DNA of 64,000 nt from DASQUK01 sp963717085. GTDB taxonomy: Bacteria; Actinomycetota; Acidimicrobiia; Acidimicrobiales; VFJN01. The stretch's first letter is position 1. Each line of letters starts with the position of its first letter. The stretch is from NCBI GenBank assembly GCA_963717085.1, contig CAVQVM010000015.1, forward strand, positions 310,001-374,000, given 5' to 3'. Below the pieces are notes generated by a model. That model made no database searches and was not told where the DNA came from. It saw nothing but the letters and a program-made list of their open reading frames with translations. The position numbers and the translations under genes are program-made. Of this stretch, positions 16,968 through 24,491 are shown piece by piece.

Positions 16968-18565
16968 CGTGCCGCCTCACGCGGTTGCGCCGCACGCTCG
17001 CGCAGCGCATCCTTCACCACCTTGCCGGTGGCGTTGAGGGGCAGCTCGCGGAGGATCTCCACGACGCGGGGGACCTTGTAGTTCGCCATCTGGTCGCGGC
17101 TCCAACGGATGATGTCGGGGCCCGTCGTTGCCGTGCCGGGCCGGGTGACGACGAAGGCCATCCCGACCTCGCCGAGGCGCTCGTCGGGGACGCCGATCAC
17201 CGCCGCCTGCTGGATGTCGGGGTGGCGCAGGAGCGTGTTCTCGATCTCGGCCGGGTAGGCGTTGAACCCACCGACGATGAACATCTCCTGCGCCCGGCCC
17301 ACGATGCGGAGGCGGCCGCCGTCGTCGAGGACGCCCAGGTCGCCGGTCCGGAGCCACCCGTCGGGGGTCAGGGCCTCGGCGGTCGCCCCTGGATCGTCGA
17401 GGTAGTGCGCCATGACGCTGCCGCCCCGCAGGAGGATCTCGCCCGGTTCCCCGGCCGGCACGTCGTGGCCCTTGGCGCCGGCGATGCGGAGCTCGAACCC
17501 CGGGCGCGGCCGCCCGACGGTGGCGGCGATCGTCTCGACGTCGTCGCCCGGAGACGTGGCCGTCGCCGTGCCGGCCTCGGTGAGCCCGTAGCCGGTGATG
17601 ATCGTCGAGAACGGCAGCTCGTGGTCGATCCGGCGGATGAGCTCGACGGGGATGTCGGCCGCGCCCGTCACGGCGACCCGCAGGCTGGACAGGTCGTGCC
17701 GGTCGCGGGCGGGGTGGTCGAGGATCGACTGGTACAGCGTCGGCGGTCCCGGCAGCACGGTGACGGCCTCCTCGGCCACGCGGGCGAGGACGCGGTCGAC
17801 GTCGAACACGGGCTCCGGCAGCATGAGCGCGCCCGCCGCCACCGAGGCCAGGATCCCGGCCTTCAACCCGAACATGTGGAAGTACGGGTTCACCATCAGG
17901 TAACGATCGGCGGTACCGAGGCCGGTCATCGTGACCCAGTCGGTCGCCACCTGCAGGGTCCGACGGTGGGTCTGCACGACACCCTTGGGCACGCCGGTCG
18001 TCCCGGAGGTGAACAGGATGTCGGACGGATCGTCGTCGCCCAGCGCGGCGAGCCGCAGATCGACCTCGGCACGGGTCCCATCCGTGGCCCTCGCCATGAA
18101 CCCGTCCCAAGGCTCCGTGCCGGGCCCGGCCGGGCCACCCACCACGACGATGGTCTTCAGGTCGGCCAGTTCGGCGCGGGTGGTGTCGAGCATCGTCACG
18201 TAGTCGGTTCCCAGGAAGTCGGTGACCGTCACCAGCACCCGGGCGCGGCTCCGGGACAGGATCTCCGTCGCCTCTGGGCCCTTGAACCGCGTGTTAACCG
18301 GGACGAGGACCGCGCCGGCCTGGAACAGACCGAGCGCCGCCACGACCCACCCCGCGCTGTTCGGCGCCCAGATGGCGACCCGGTCGCCCGCATCGACGCC
18401 CGAGGCCACGAGCGCTGCGCCGAATTCCCGGGCCTCTGAGACCAGCTCGGCGTAGGTGAGGCGGGTGTCGCCGTCGGCGATCGCCGGCCGGTCGCCGAAC
18501 CGGTCGGCGGCAGCCGCGGCCATCGCCGGGATGCTGTCCCACGCCCAGCCGCTGCTGGCAGTCAT
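16964..18565 (-). CDS. Acyl-CoA synthetase (AMP-forming), FadD-like
   Basis: A 533-residue ligase: LFTSGTTGVPKGVVQTH, YGLTEAGTA, LRTGDLGVLDDGGRL...VGRAQEMFIVGGFNAYP and LPLNATGKVVKDALR. The LTEAGTATAT region and N-terminal architecture resemble FadD3/FadD-type ligases of actinobacteria. The ATG at 18565 overlaps the stop of the upstream amidohydrolase (ATGA), and its own stop overlaps the P450 start. It probably activates a carboxylate made or consumed by the same operon. Confidence 0.88.
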   Translation of the reverse strand: MTASSGWAWDSIPAMAAAAADRFGDRPAIADGDTRLTYAELVSEAREFGAALVASGVDAGDRVAIWAPNSAGWVVAALGLFQAGAVLVPVNTRFKGPEATEILSRSRARVLVTVTDFLGTDYVTMLDTTRAELADLKTIVVVGGPAGPGTEPWDGFMARATDGTRAEVDLRLAALGDDDPSDILFTSGTTGVPKGVVQTHRRTLQVATDWVTMTGLGTADRYLMVNPYFHMFGLKAGILASVAAGALMLPEPVFDVDRVLARVAEEAVTVLPGPPTLYQSILDHPARDRHDLSSLRVAVTGAADIPVELIRRIDHELPFSTIITGYGLTEAGTATATSPGDDVETIAATVGRPRPGFELRIAGAKGHDVPAGEPGEILLRGGSVMAHYLDDPGATAEALTPDGWLRTGDLGVLDDGGRLRIVGRAQEMFIVGGFNAYPAEIENTLLRHPDIQQAAVIGVPDERLGEVGMAFVVTRPGTATTGPDIIRWSRDQMANYKVPRVVEILRELPLNATGKVVKDALRERAAQPREAAR

Positions 18566-19761
18566 CGCACGGCGGCCGCGTCGTCGACATTCATGAGCCG
18601 GGCGAGGTTGCCGCCCATGATCTTGCGGACGGACTGCTCGGCGACGCCGGCGAGCTGGTCGACGTACGTCGCGGGCTCGGCGAGGCCCTCCGGGTGGGGG
18701 TAATCCGACCCGAACAGCACGCGCTCCTCGCCGATGAGACCGGCGAGCGCGCCCAGGTCTTCCTCCCAGAAGGGGCTGATGTGGATGCTGCGCTTGAAGA
18801 CCTCGATCGGGTCCTCGCGGAAGTCCTGCGGCATCTTCTTGTGGACGTCGGCGAGGTTGCGCAGCAGCGGCTCGACCCAGCTGCTGCCGTTCTCGATGAC
18901 CGCGACCTTCAGCCCGGGGAAGCGGGACAGGGCCCCGTGGCAGATGAGGGCCGAGACGGCGTCCTCGATCGGCCGCCACTGGGCCAGCATCCGGAAAGCC
19001 TGGGGCTGGAACGGCAGCATCTCGCTGTCGCTGCCCATCCACTCGTTGGTGTAGCGCTCGTAGCCGCTGTCCGAGGAGTGCATGGCGACGAGGACGTCGG
19101 TCTCGACGGCCCTCCGCCAGAACGGGTCGAACTCCGGCAGCCCGAACGAACGCGGCCCGCGGTAGCCGGGGACCGGGGCGGGCCGGATCAACACGGCGCG
19201 GGCGCCGCGCTCGACCACCCACTCCAGCTCCTCGATCGCCCGCTCGACGATCGGCAGGGTGATCACCGGCACCGGGAAGATGCGGTCCTGGTAGTTGAAC
19301 GTCCACGTCTCGTGCATCCACTGGTTGAGGGCATGGATCGCGGCGTGGGTGAGCTCGACATCGTCTCGCAGCCGCTCCTCGATCAGGCTGGCGAGCGTGG
19401 GGAACATGAGGGCACGGTCGATGCCCTGGTCGTCCATCAGTGCGACACGGGGGGCGGGCTCCCGGAATGCCGGGATCGACCGCATCGGTTCCCCGAAGAT
19501 CTCCCGCCGGCTCTTGCCCTCGGGGTTGCCGTGGCGGAAGTAGTCCTCCTGCGCGCCGGGGCGCGCCACGACGTCGAAGGTGGGGTTCGGGATGTACTCG
19601 CTGATTCGGCCCCGCACGACGATCTTGGTGCGGCCCCGCACCTCCACGTAGTCGATCGCGCCCTGGTAACGGTCGGGCAGGAACTTCGTCAGCGCATCCT
19701 GCGTCTCGTAGAGGTGGTTGTCGGCGTCGAACACCGGGATGTCGGGCACGGGTCCGGGCAT
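18562..19761 (-). CDS. Amidohydrolase_2 family metal-dependent hydrolase/decarboxylase
   Basis: A 399-residue TIM-barrel protein of the ACMSD/amidohydrolase_2 group. Features: FDADNHLYE at the N-terminus, where the usual HxH is N-H-L-Y-E, AMHSSDSGYE, ICHGALSRFPGLKVAVIENG and LFGSDYPHPEG. This 'D-x-D-x-H...GSDxPH' set is common in actinobacterial genes near steroid, terpenoid or aromatic catabolism, where members are decarboxylases or C-C hydrolases. The start was chosen at the ATG with AGGAGGAAG upstream; earlier ATGs lack a ribosome site. First gene of a three-gene coupled operon. Confidence 0.85.
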   Translation of the reverse strand: MPGPVPDIPVFDADNHLYETQDALTKFLPDRYQGAIDYVEVRGRTKIVVRGRISEYIPNPTFDVVARPGAQEDYFRHGNPEGKSRREIFGEPMRSIPAFREPAPRVALMDDQGIDRALMFPTLASLIEERLRDDVELTHAAIHALNQWMHETWTFNYQDRIFPVPVITLPIVERAIEELEWVVERGARAVLIRPAPVPGYRGPRSFGLPEFDPFWRRAVETDVLVAMHSSDSGYERYTNEWMGSDSEMLPFQPQAFRMLAQWRPIEDAVSALICHGALSRFPGLKVAVIENGSSWVEPLLRNLADVHKKMPQDFREDPIEVFKRSIHISPFWEEDLGALAGLIGEERVLFGSDYPHPEGLAEPATYVDQLAGVAEQSVRKIMGGNLARLMNVDDAAAVR

Positions 19762-19792
19762 CGGTCTTCCTCCTGCTACGGCGAGTGTCTCT

Positions 19793-19871
19793 GAGGGTCG
19801 ATTTCGCGGATCACGTCGGGTCATCAAGCGTGGGCATCTAGGCCGTCTCACGGCCGGCGGAATCGACCCTC
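19793..19871. repeat. Perfect 11-bp inverted repeat flanking the LLM / amidohydrolase junction
   Basis: GAGGGTCGATT (19793-19803) and AATCGACCCTC (19861-19871) are exact reverse complements 57 bases apart. The right arm covers the stop codon of the LLM gene and the left arm lies just upstream of the amidohydrolase ribosome site. It could be a hairpin in read-through RNA between two co-directional genes, an operator pair, or chance. Confidence 0.5.
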
Positions 19872-20826
19872 ACTGGAGCGACGCGGCCAGCGACGCGAGA
19901 AGGGCGCGGGTGCGGTGCAGGGACGCGATCAGCTCGTCGCGGTTCTCCCCGATGGGGACGACCCGGACGGAGACGTCGGTGGCACCGGCGTCCGCGAACG
20001 CTCGGAGGCGTTTCTCGACGGCGGACTCGCTGCCCGCGGCGAGGATGTCGCCGACGCCGCGGGCGTCCCCGTGGTCGAGCAGCCGCTGGTAGTTCGGCGA
20101 CATCTCGGCTTCGGCCAGGATCCGATTGGTCCGCGCCACGGCGGCATCGACCTCCTCGTCGCGGCACAGGCACACCGGCACGCCGGCGACGATGCGGGGC
20201 GCCGGACGACCGGCGGCCTCGGCGGCACGCGTGATGTGCGGCACGACGTGGGAGCCGATCGCCCGTTCGTCGGCCATCCAGAGGATCGTCCCGCCGGTGC
20301 GCTCACCGGCCAGCCGCAGCATCGCCGGACCGAGCGCCGCCAGCAGCACCGGGGTGGGGGCGAGGTCCGTGATGTCCAGCGGGTTGTGCACCCGGAACCG
20401 CTCGTTGTGCACGTCCACGCGCCCGGGACCGGCGAGCGCCGGGTCGAGCACGTCGAGGTAGGCGCGCATGGTCGGCGCCGGGTGCTCGTAGGCCAGCCCG
20501 AGCATCTCGTCGATGATCCAATGGTGCGAGACGCCGAGGCCGAGGGAGAGGCGGCCCCCACACACCGCCTGGACGGACAGCGCCTGCTGAGCCAGGGCGA
20601 TGGGATGCCGGGGCTGGACGGGGACTACGGCCGTGCCGACCTCGATGCGCGTCGTCTCGGACCCGACGAGGGCGGCCGCAGTCAGCGCGTCGAAGTCGTC
20701 GGGGATCTGTGGGACCCAGACGGACGCGAAGCCGGCCTCGTCCGCCCAACGCGCGTCGGCGCGCAGCCGGTCGACCTTGGTCCGGTAGCGGCCCCGCTCC
20801 GGGCCGACCATCACCCCGATGCGCAT
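19870..20826 (-). CDS. LLM-class F420-dependent oxidoreductase
   Basis: A 318-residue luciferase-like TIM barrel: MRIGVMVGPERG start, WADEAGFASVWVPQIP, IEVGTAVVPVQPRHP, GGRLSLGLGVSHHW and LGPAMLRLAGERTGGTILW. These are the TIGR03564/F420-type signatures of Actinobacteria, which carry hydride from F420H2. Substrate unknown; context with P450s and acyl-CoA genes suggests a redox step on a catabolic intermediate. The ATG at 20826 follows GGAGGAGGGG; longer in-frame starts cross the regulatory region. An AGAAC-type repeat lies about 40 bases upstream. Confidence 0.87.
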   Translation of the reverse strand: MRIGVMVGPERGRYRTKVDRLRADARWADEAGFASVWVPQIPDDFDALTAAALVGSETTRIEVGTAVVPVQPRHPIALAQQALSVQAVCGGRLSLGLGVSHHWIIDEMLGLAYEHPAPTMRAYLDVLDPALAGPGRVDVHNERFRVHNPLDITDLAPTPVLLAALGPAMLRLAGERTGGTILWMADERAIGSHVVPHITRAAEAAGRPAPRIVAGVPVCLCRDEEVDAAVARTNRILAEAEMSPNYQRLLDHGDARGVGDILAAGSESAVEKRLRAFADAGATDVSVRVVPIGENRDELIASLHRTRALLASLAASLQ

Positions 20827-21175
20827 CCCGCACCCCTCCTCCGTCATCGCACGGGGACGTCGCCGAGAACAACCTTCTACCAACAGTGTAACGTGAGTCT
20901 CGTCAGGCGCGAGGAAGACGCCCGCACCGGAGGGAGCAGTGGACCACGCACGACGCCGGCTAAGAGGCCGAGCGGATAGGCCGGCAAGTGGGCACCGAAC
21001 AGCACGGGATTTGCAGCGCAAGCCCCAGCCATACAGCTCGGCCTCCCGGCAACACTGACCACCGTGAGCCGACACGATGTGCCTATCAGCGCACCCTGTA
21101 AGCCCGTGGCGATCGGGCGGTCATCATGGGAACGCACTGCGGACCAGACTCGCGCGCCTGGAGAGGGAGGCTTCG
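20827..21175. promoter_or_regulatory. Divergent intergenic region with AGAAC-N3-CTTCT operator-like site
   Basis: This 349-bp gap separates the LLM oxidoreductase from the P450 at 21176. It contains GAGAACAACCTTCT (20865-20878), whose arms AGAAC and CTTCT pair at four of five positions. The bases CGAGAACAA before the centre match those at 15140 on the minus strand and GAGAACAA matches 4429. The rest shows no coding sense on either strand, no tRNA fold and no other repeat I can name. Confidence 0.45.
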
Positions 21176-22378
21176 ATGACCGCCACCGAGTCCGACGTCT
21201 ACTACGACCCGTTCGACTTCGAGATCGACACCGATCCGTACCCGATCTGGAAGCGGCTGCGCGAAGAGCGTCCCCTCTACTACAACGAGCGCTACGACTT
21301 CTACGCCCTGAGCCGATTCGATGACGTCGAGCGGGCCCTGGTCGACTGGAGGACGTACAGCTCCGAGAGGGGCACGGTCCTCGAGCTGATCAAGAGCGGG
21401 GTGGAGATCCCGCGAGGGTCGATCATCTTCGAGGATCCCCCCGACCACGACCTGTACCGGGGCCTGCTGTCGCGGGTGTTCACGCCCCGGAAGATGGGTG
21501 CGATCGAGCCGAAGGTGCGGGAGTTCTGCGCCCGGTGCCTGGATCCGCTGGTGGGCACCGGTGGGTTCGACTTCATCCGCGACCTCGGCGCGCAGATGCC
21601 CACGCGCACGATCGGCATGCTCCTCGGCATCCCGGAGCAGGACCAGGACGCGCTCCGCGATCGCATCGACGAGGGGCTGCGGCTCGAGGACGGCACCATG
21701 CCCGACGTGGACCTCGAGAACCGGGGCTACAACCAGAGCGAGGCCTTCGCGCAGTACATCGATTGGCGCGCGGAGCACCCCTCCGATGACCTGATGACCG
21801 AGCTGCTGCAGGCGGAGTTCGAGGACGCGGAGGGCACCCGCCGCCGCCTGACCCGGGACGAGCTGCTGGGCTACATCAACCTGCTCGCGGGGGCCGGCAA
21901 CGAGACGACCACGCGGCTGATCGGGTGGACCGGCAAGGTGCTGGCCGAGCATCCCGACCAGCGCCGGCAGCTGGTCGAGGACCGCACCCTGGTGCCCAAC
22001 GCGATCGAGGAGCTGTTGCGCTTCGAGCCGCCGTCACCCGTCCAGGCGCGCTACGTCACCAAGGACGTCGAACACCACGGGCACCCGGTTCCCGAGGGCA
22101 GCGCCATCCTCCTGTTGAACGCGTCGGGCAACCGCGACGAGCGCAGGTTCTCCGACCCCGACCGGTTCGACATCCACCGCACGATCGACCACCACCTGGC
22201 CTTCGGCTACGGGACCCACTTCTGCCTCGGCGCCGCGCTGGCCAGGCTCGAGGGTCGGGTCGCGCTCGACGAGGTGCTGACGCGCTTTCCGACCTGGGAG
22301 GTCGACTGGGACAACGCCGTCCAGGCCCGGACTTCGACGGTGCGGGGGTGGGAGAGTCTCCCGGTCGTCACACCCTGA
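21176..22378 (+). CDS. Cytochrome P450 (CYP125/CYP142-like class)
   Basis: A 400-residue P450. Key segments: YDPFDFEIDTDPYPIWKRLREE typical N-terminus, I-helix LAGAGNETTTR, K-helix EELLRFEPPS, and heme loop FGYGTHFCLGAALARLE. Most actinobacterial P450s of this type hydroxylate steroids, terpenes or fatty acids with ferredoxin partners; no ferredoxin gene sits beside it. The ATG at 21176 follows GAGAGGGAGG, whereas an earlier start at 21077 adds a non-conserved leader. Monocistronic, followed by strong hairpins. Confidence 0.92.
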   Translation: MTATESDVYYDPFDFEIDTDPYPIWKRLREERPLYYNERYDFYALSRFDDVERALVDWRTYSSERGTVLELIKSGVEIPRGSIIFEDPPDHDLYRGLLSRVFTPRKMGAIEPKVREFCARCLDPLVGTGGFDFIRDLGAQMPTRTIGMLLGIPEQDQDALRDRIDEGLRLEDGTMPDVDLENRGYNQSEAFAQYIDWRAEHPSDDLMTELLQAEFEDAEGTRRRLTRDELLGYINLLAGAGNETTTRLIGWTGKVLAEHPDQRRQLVEDRTLVPNAIEELLRFEPPSPVQARYVTKDVEHHGHPVPEGSAILLLNASGNRDERRFSDPDRFDIHRTIDHHLAFGYGTHFCLGAALARLEGRVALDEVLTRFPTWEVDWDNAVQARTSTVRGWESLPVVTP

Positions 22379-22438
22379 CCCCGAGGGTGGGGCTACCCCC
22401 ACCCGGAAGACGCCGGGGTGCTCCATTCACCCTCGGGG
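22379..22438 (+). terminator. Two mutually exclusive hairpins after the P450 gene
   Basis: Immediately after the stop, GGGTGGGG (22384-22391) can pair with CCCCACCC (22396-22403). Alternatively CCCCGAGGGTG (22379-22389) pairs perfectly over 11 bp with CACCCTCGGGG (22428-22438). The two stems share bases 22384-22389, so they cannot both form. A simple transcription terminator is most likely; the overlapping design also resembles an attenuator ahead of the small reading frame at 22461. Confidence 0.5.
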
Positions 22439-22460
22439 CACCCGTCCGTACCGTGGGGCC

Positions 22461-22619
22461 ATGACCACGAGCGACGTGATGACCACAGCGGGGGCCATGC
22501 GCGTCGGAGCCGCGAGCGACCCCGGCGATGACAGCTCCACGTGGACTGACATCCTGCGGGCGATGGCCGTGCGCAAGCGCCTCGAGGAGACGTCAGCCCT
22601 GCCCGGTGGCGCCCGCTGA
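22461..22619 (+). CDS. Small putative protein (52 residues)
   Basis: A short reading frame starting ATG ACC ACG AGC and ending at the TGA at 22617-22619. It encodes 52 residues with an amphipathic C-terminal part (TWTDILRAMAVRKRLEETSAL). There is no family I recognise, and only a weak purine-poor ribosome site (CCGTGGGGCC). It sits between the hairpins following the P450 and the convergent 2OG dioxygenase gene. It may be a genuine small protein or a chance frame; codon choice is GC3-rich like its neighbours, which mildly favours coding. Confidence 0.35.
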   Translation: MTTSDVMTTAGAMRVGAASDPGDDSSTWTDILRAMAVRKRLEETSALPGGAR

Positions 22620-22651
22620 GGCCGGCGGGCCGAAGTAGCTATCGAGTCCGT

Positions 22652-23371
22652 TCAGGCGGCGTCGTGGAAGACCAGGCCGAGCGTGTGGCGGCACCCGGTG
22701 CGAACCGTGCTGACGCCATGGCGCAACGGTCCGTTGGACCAGCCGCGCTGGCCCCGCACGGGGCGGTCGCGGGTGGTGAAGACCAGCCCGTGGCCCTGGG
22801 GGATCGTGCTGGCGGTGGCGCGGGACTGGGCTCGGGGCCGTTGCTCGACGACGACGAACTCGCCGCCGGTGTAGGCGTCCCCCGGGCGGTCGAGGCCGAT
22901 GACGACCTGGAGCGGGAACACCAGATCGCCGTAGAGGTCGCGGTGCAGCGCGTTCCAATCACCCGGGCCGTAGCGCAGCATCAGCGGTGTTGGTCGGGTC
23001 TGTCCCGCTTCGTGGCACCGCACGAGCCAGTCCTGGAGACGGTCCGGCCACGGCGCCGGTTGGCCTCGCCGCTCCGCCCATGTCCGCGCGATCGGGAGGA
23101 GGTGGGGCCAGAACGCGGCCCGCAGCTCGGTCACGACGTCGGGCAGCGGGTGGTCGAAGTAGCGGTACTGCCCCTCGCCGAAGCGGTGGCGGGCCATGTC
23201 GATGGTGGATCGGAACCGGGAGTCGTCTCCGTAGACGTCGACCAGCGACCGGCACTCGCTCACGGTGAGGACCGATCCCGTCGACCCCACCCCGACGTCG
23301 TCGAGACCGGCACCGATGTCGGCCCAGTGGAGACGGTCCACCCGATCGGCGACGGGCCTCGTGGCGCTCAC
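22652..23371 (-). CDS. 2OG-Fe(II) oxygenase family protein (DUF2086/COG3826-like)
   Basis: A 239-residue Fe(II)/2-oxoglutarate dioxygenase fold. Iron ligands are visible as HRD in NALHRDLYGDLVFPLQ and a distal His in GPLRHGVSTV, with a 2OG-binding Arg in GCRHTLGLVFH; GGEFVVVEQRPRAQS marks the uncharacterised COG3826/DUF2086 group. The ATG overlaps the stop of alkB (ATGA), so the two dioxygenases are made together. A role beside AlkB in alkylated nucleic-acid or protein repair is inferred from this coupling only. Confidence 0.8.
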   Translation of the reverse strand: MSATRPVADRVDRLHWADIGAGLDDVGVGSTGSVLTVSECRSLVDVYGDDSRFRSTIDMARHRFGEGQYRYFDHPLPDVVTELRAAFWPHLLPIARTWAERRGQPAPWPDRLQDWLVRCHEAGQTRPTPLMLRYGPGDWNALHRDLYGDLVFPLQVVIGLDRPGDAYTGGEFVVVEQRPRAQSRATASTIPQGHGLVFTTRDRPVRGQRGWSNGPLRHGVSTVRTGCRHTLGLVFHDAA

Positions 23372-24147
23372 GACAGTCCCGTCTCGCGCACGGTGATGCT
23401 CAGCCGCCCGAGCGGAAGGCCGAGGTCGGGGGGTGCCGTGCCCGGGAACACCTTGGGCACCCCGTGGTAGATGCGGCGGTTGGGGCCACCGAACACGAGC
23501 AGGTCGCCGCTGCGCATCTCGATGTCGGTGAACGGCCCCGTGCGACGGTCGACGCCGGCGAGGCGGAAGGTGCAGGTGTCGCCCAGGCTGATGGTGACCA
23601 CCGGTGCCGCAGAAGGCTCCTCGCCGTCCTGGTGGAGGCCGAGATGGGCACCGGGGGCATACAGGTTCACGATCGCGGCGTCGGGTGCGTAGGTGGCCGC
23701 CTCGTAGCCGCCGCCGTAGGCGGTCCCGACGGCGTCACGGGCGAGCTCGATGACATCGGGTGGCAGTGGCTTCACGGGCGCCCCGTCGGTGTCGTCCGCG
23801 GTCCGGCTGTACGCATACGGCTGCCAGTGCCAGCCGAGGCACACCGACTGCACGCTCATCAGGTGGCCGGTCGGGACGCGGGGATGGCGCAACCCGGCGG
23901 GCGGTAGTGCCCAGCGGCGGAAGTCCTCCACCAGGGCCCGTTGGGCGGGCGGCCCGAGCCACGCCGGGACGTGCACGACGCTCGGCAGCACCTCGCGGCG
24001 GGGCCGGTCCGCTTCGACCTCCACGAGGGGCAGGGATGGCTGGCGGTGCGGCCAGACCTCGCTGGCCGGCGCCGGCAACGTGGTGGGCACGCCGCCCTGG
24101 CGGCTGCGCGCCCCACCGCGACGAGTCGTGGGCCCGGCGACGTTCAT
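23368..24147 (-). CDS. alkB: AlkB-family alpha-ketoglutarate-dependent dioxygenase
   Basis: A 259-residue AlkB homologue that would oxidatively demethylate alkylated bases. Seen: NLYAPGAHLGLHQD with the HxD iron ligands, TISLGDTCTFRLAG, GDLLVFGGPNRRIYHGVPKV split around the distal His, and RLSITVRE, the family's RxNxTxR-like 2OG clamp. It has about 50 extra N-terminal residues compared with E. coli AlkB. It is followed by a coupled second 2OG dioxygenase and preceded by a small acidic protein on the same strand. No Ada-type regulator is present in the window. Confidence 0.88.
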   Translation of the reverse strand: MNVAGPTTRRGGARSRQGGVPTTLPAPASEVWPHRQPSLPLVEVEADRPRREVLPSVVHVPAWLGPPAQRALVEDFRRWALPPAGLRHPRVPTGHLMSVQSVCLGWHWQPYAYSRTADDTDGAPVKPLPPDVIELARDAVGTAYGGGYEAATYAPDAAIVNLYAPGAHLGLHQDGEEPSAAPVVTISLGDTCTFRLAGVDRRTGPFTDIEMRSGDLLVFGGPNRRIYHGVPKVFPGTAPPDLGLPLGRLSITVRETGLS

Positions 24148-24219
24148 GCGATGTACAACGAACCTCCGCCCCCGATCGTGAGGTCCGAGCACGCAGTGGG
24201 CGCGAGGGTCCACAGACAG

Positions 24220-24396
24220 CTAGTCGATGTGCTCGCCGATCTCGCCTCCCTCCTCGGACAGGCCCTCTTCCTCCAGCTCGCCCTCCAGCACCTCGCGGTA
24301 GGTGATCGGGTCGGGGTTCTCCTCGGCCGCCTCGTGGGCGAGCTCCTCCGCCCGTTCCTCGTCGGACTCCGGGGTCTCGTCGTCGCGGTCGGACAT
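24220..24396 (-). CDS. Small acidic protein of unknown function
   Basis: A 58-residue very acidic protein (MSDRDDETPESDEERAEEL... ending EIGEHID), predicted soluble and probably disordered with some helix. The ATG at 24396 is preceded by GAGGAGG; a GTG at 24426 would give ten more residues. It lies 72 bases upstream of alkB on the same strand, and is divergent from the metalloprotease. I do not recognise a family. Confidence 0.55.
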   Translation of the reverse strand: MSDRDDETPESDEERAEELAHEAAEENPDPITYREVLEGELEEEGLSEEGGEIGEHID

Positions 24397-24491
24397 GCGC
24401 GCCTCCTCGTCGGTCGGCTCCACCACGCGTTCCCCGGCCCCGGCCGCTCGAAACGGGGGCGACCGGCCCGGCCGCTACCGTGCCAGGGGCG

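Noticed and set aside
20827..21175. tRNA or small RNA gene in the 349-bp gap
   Set aside because: No cloverleaf, no T-loop GTTCGA-type motif and no strong terminator hairpin. Only the operator-like repeat stands out.
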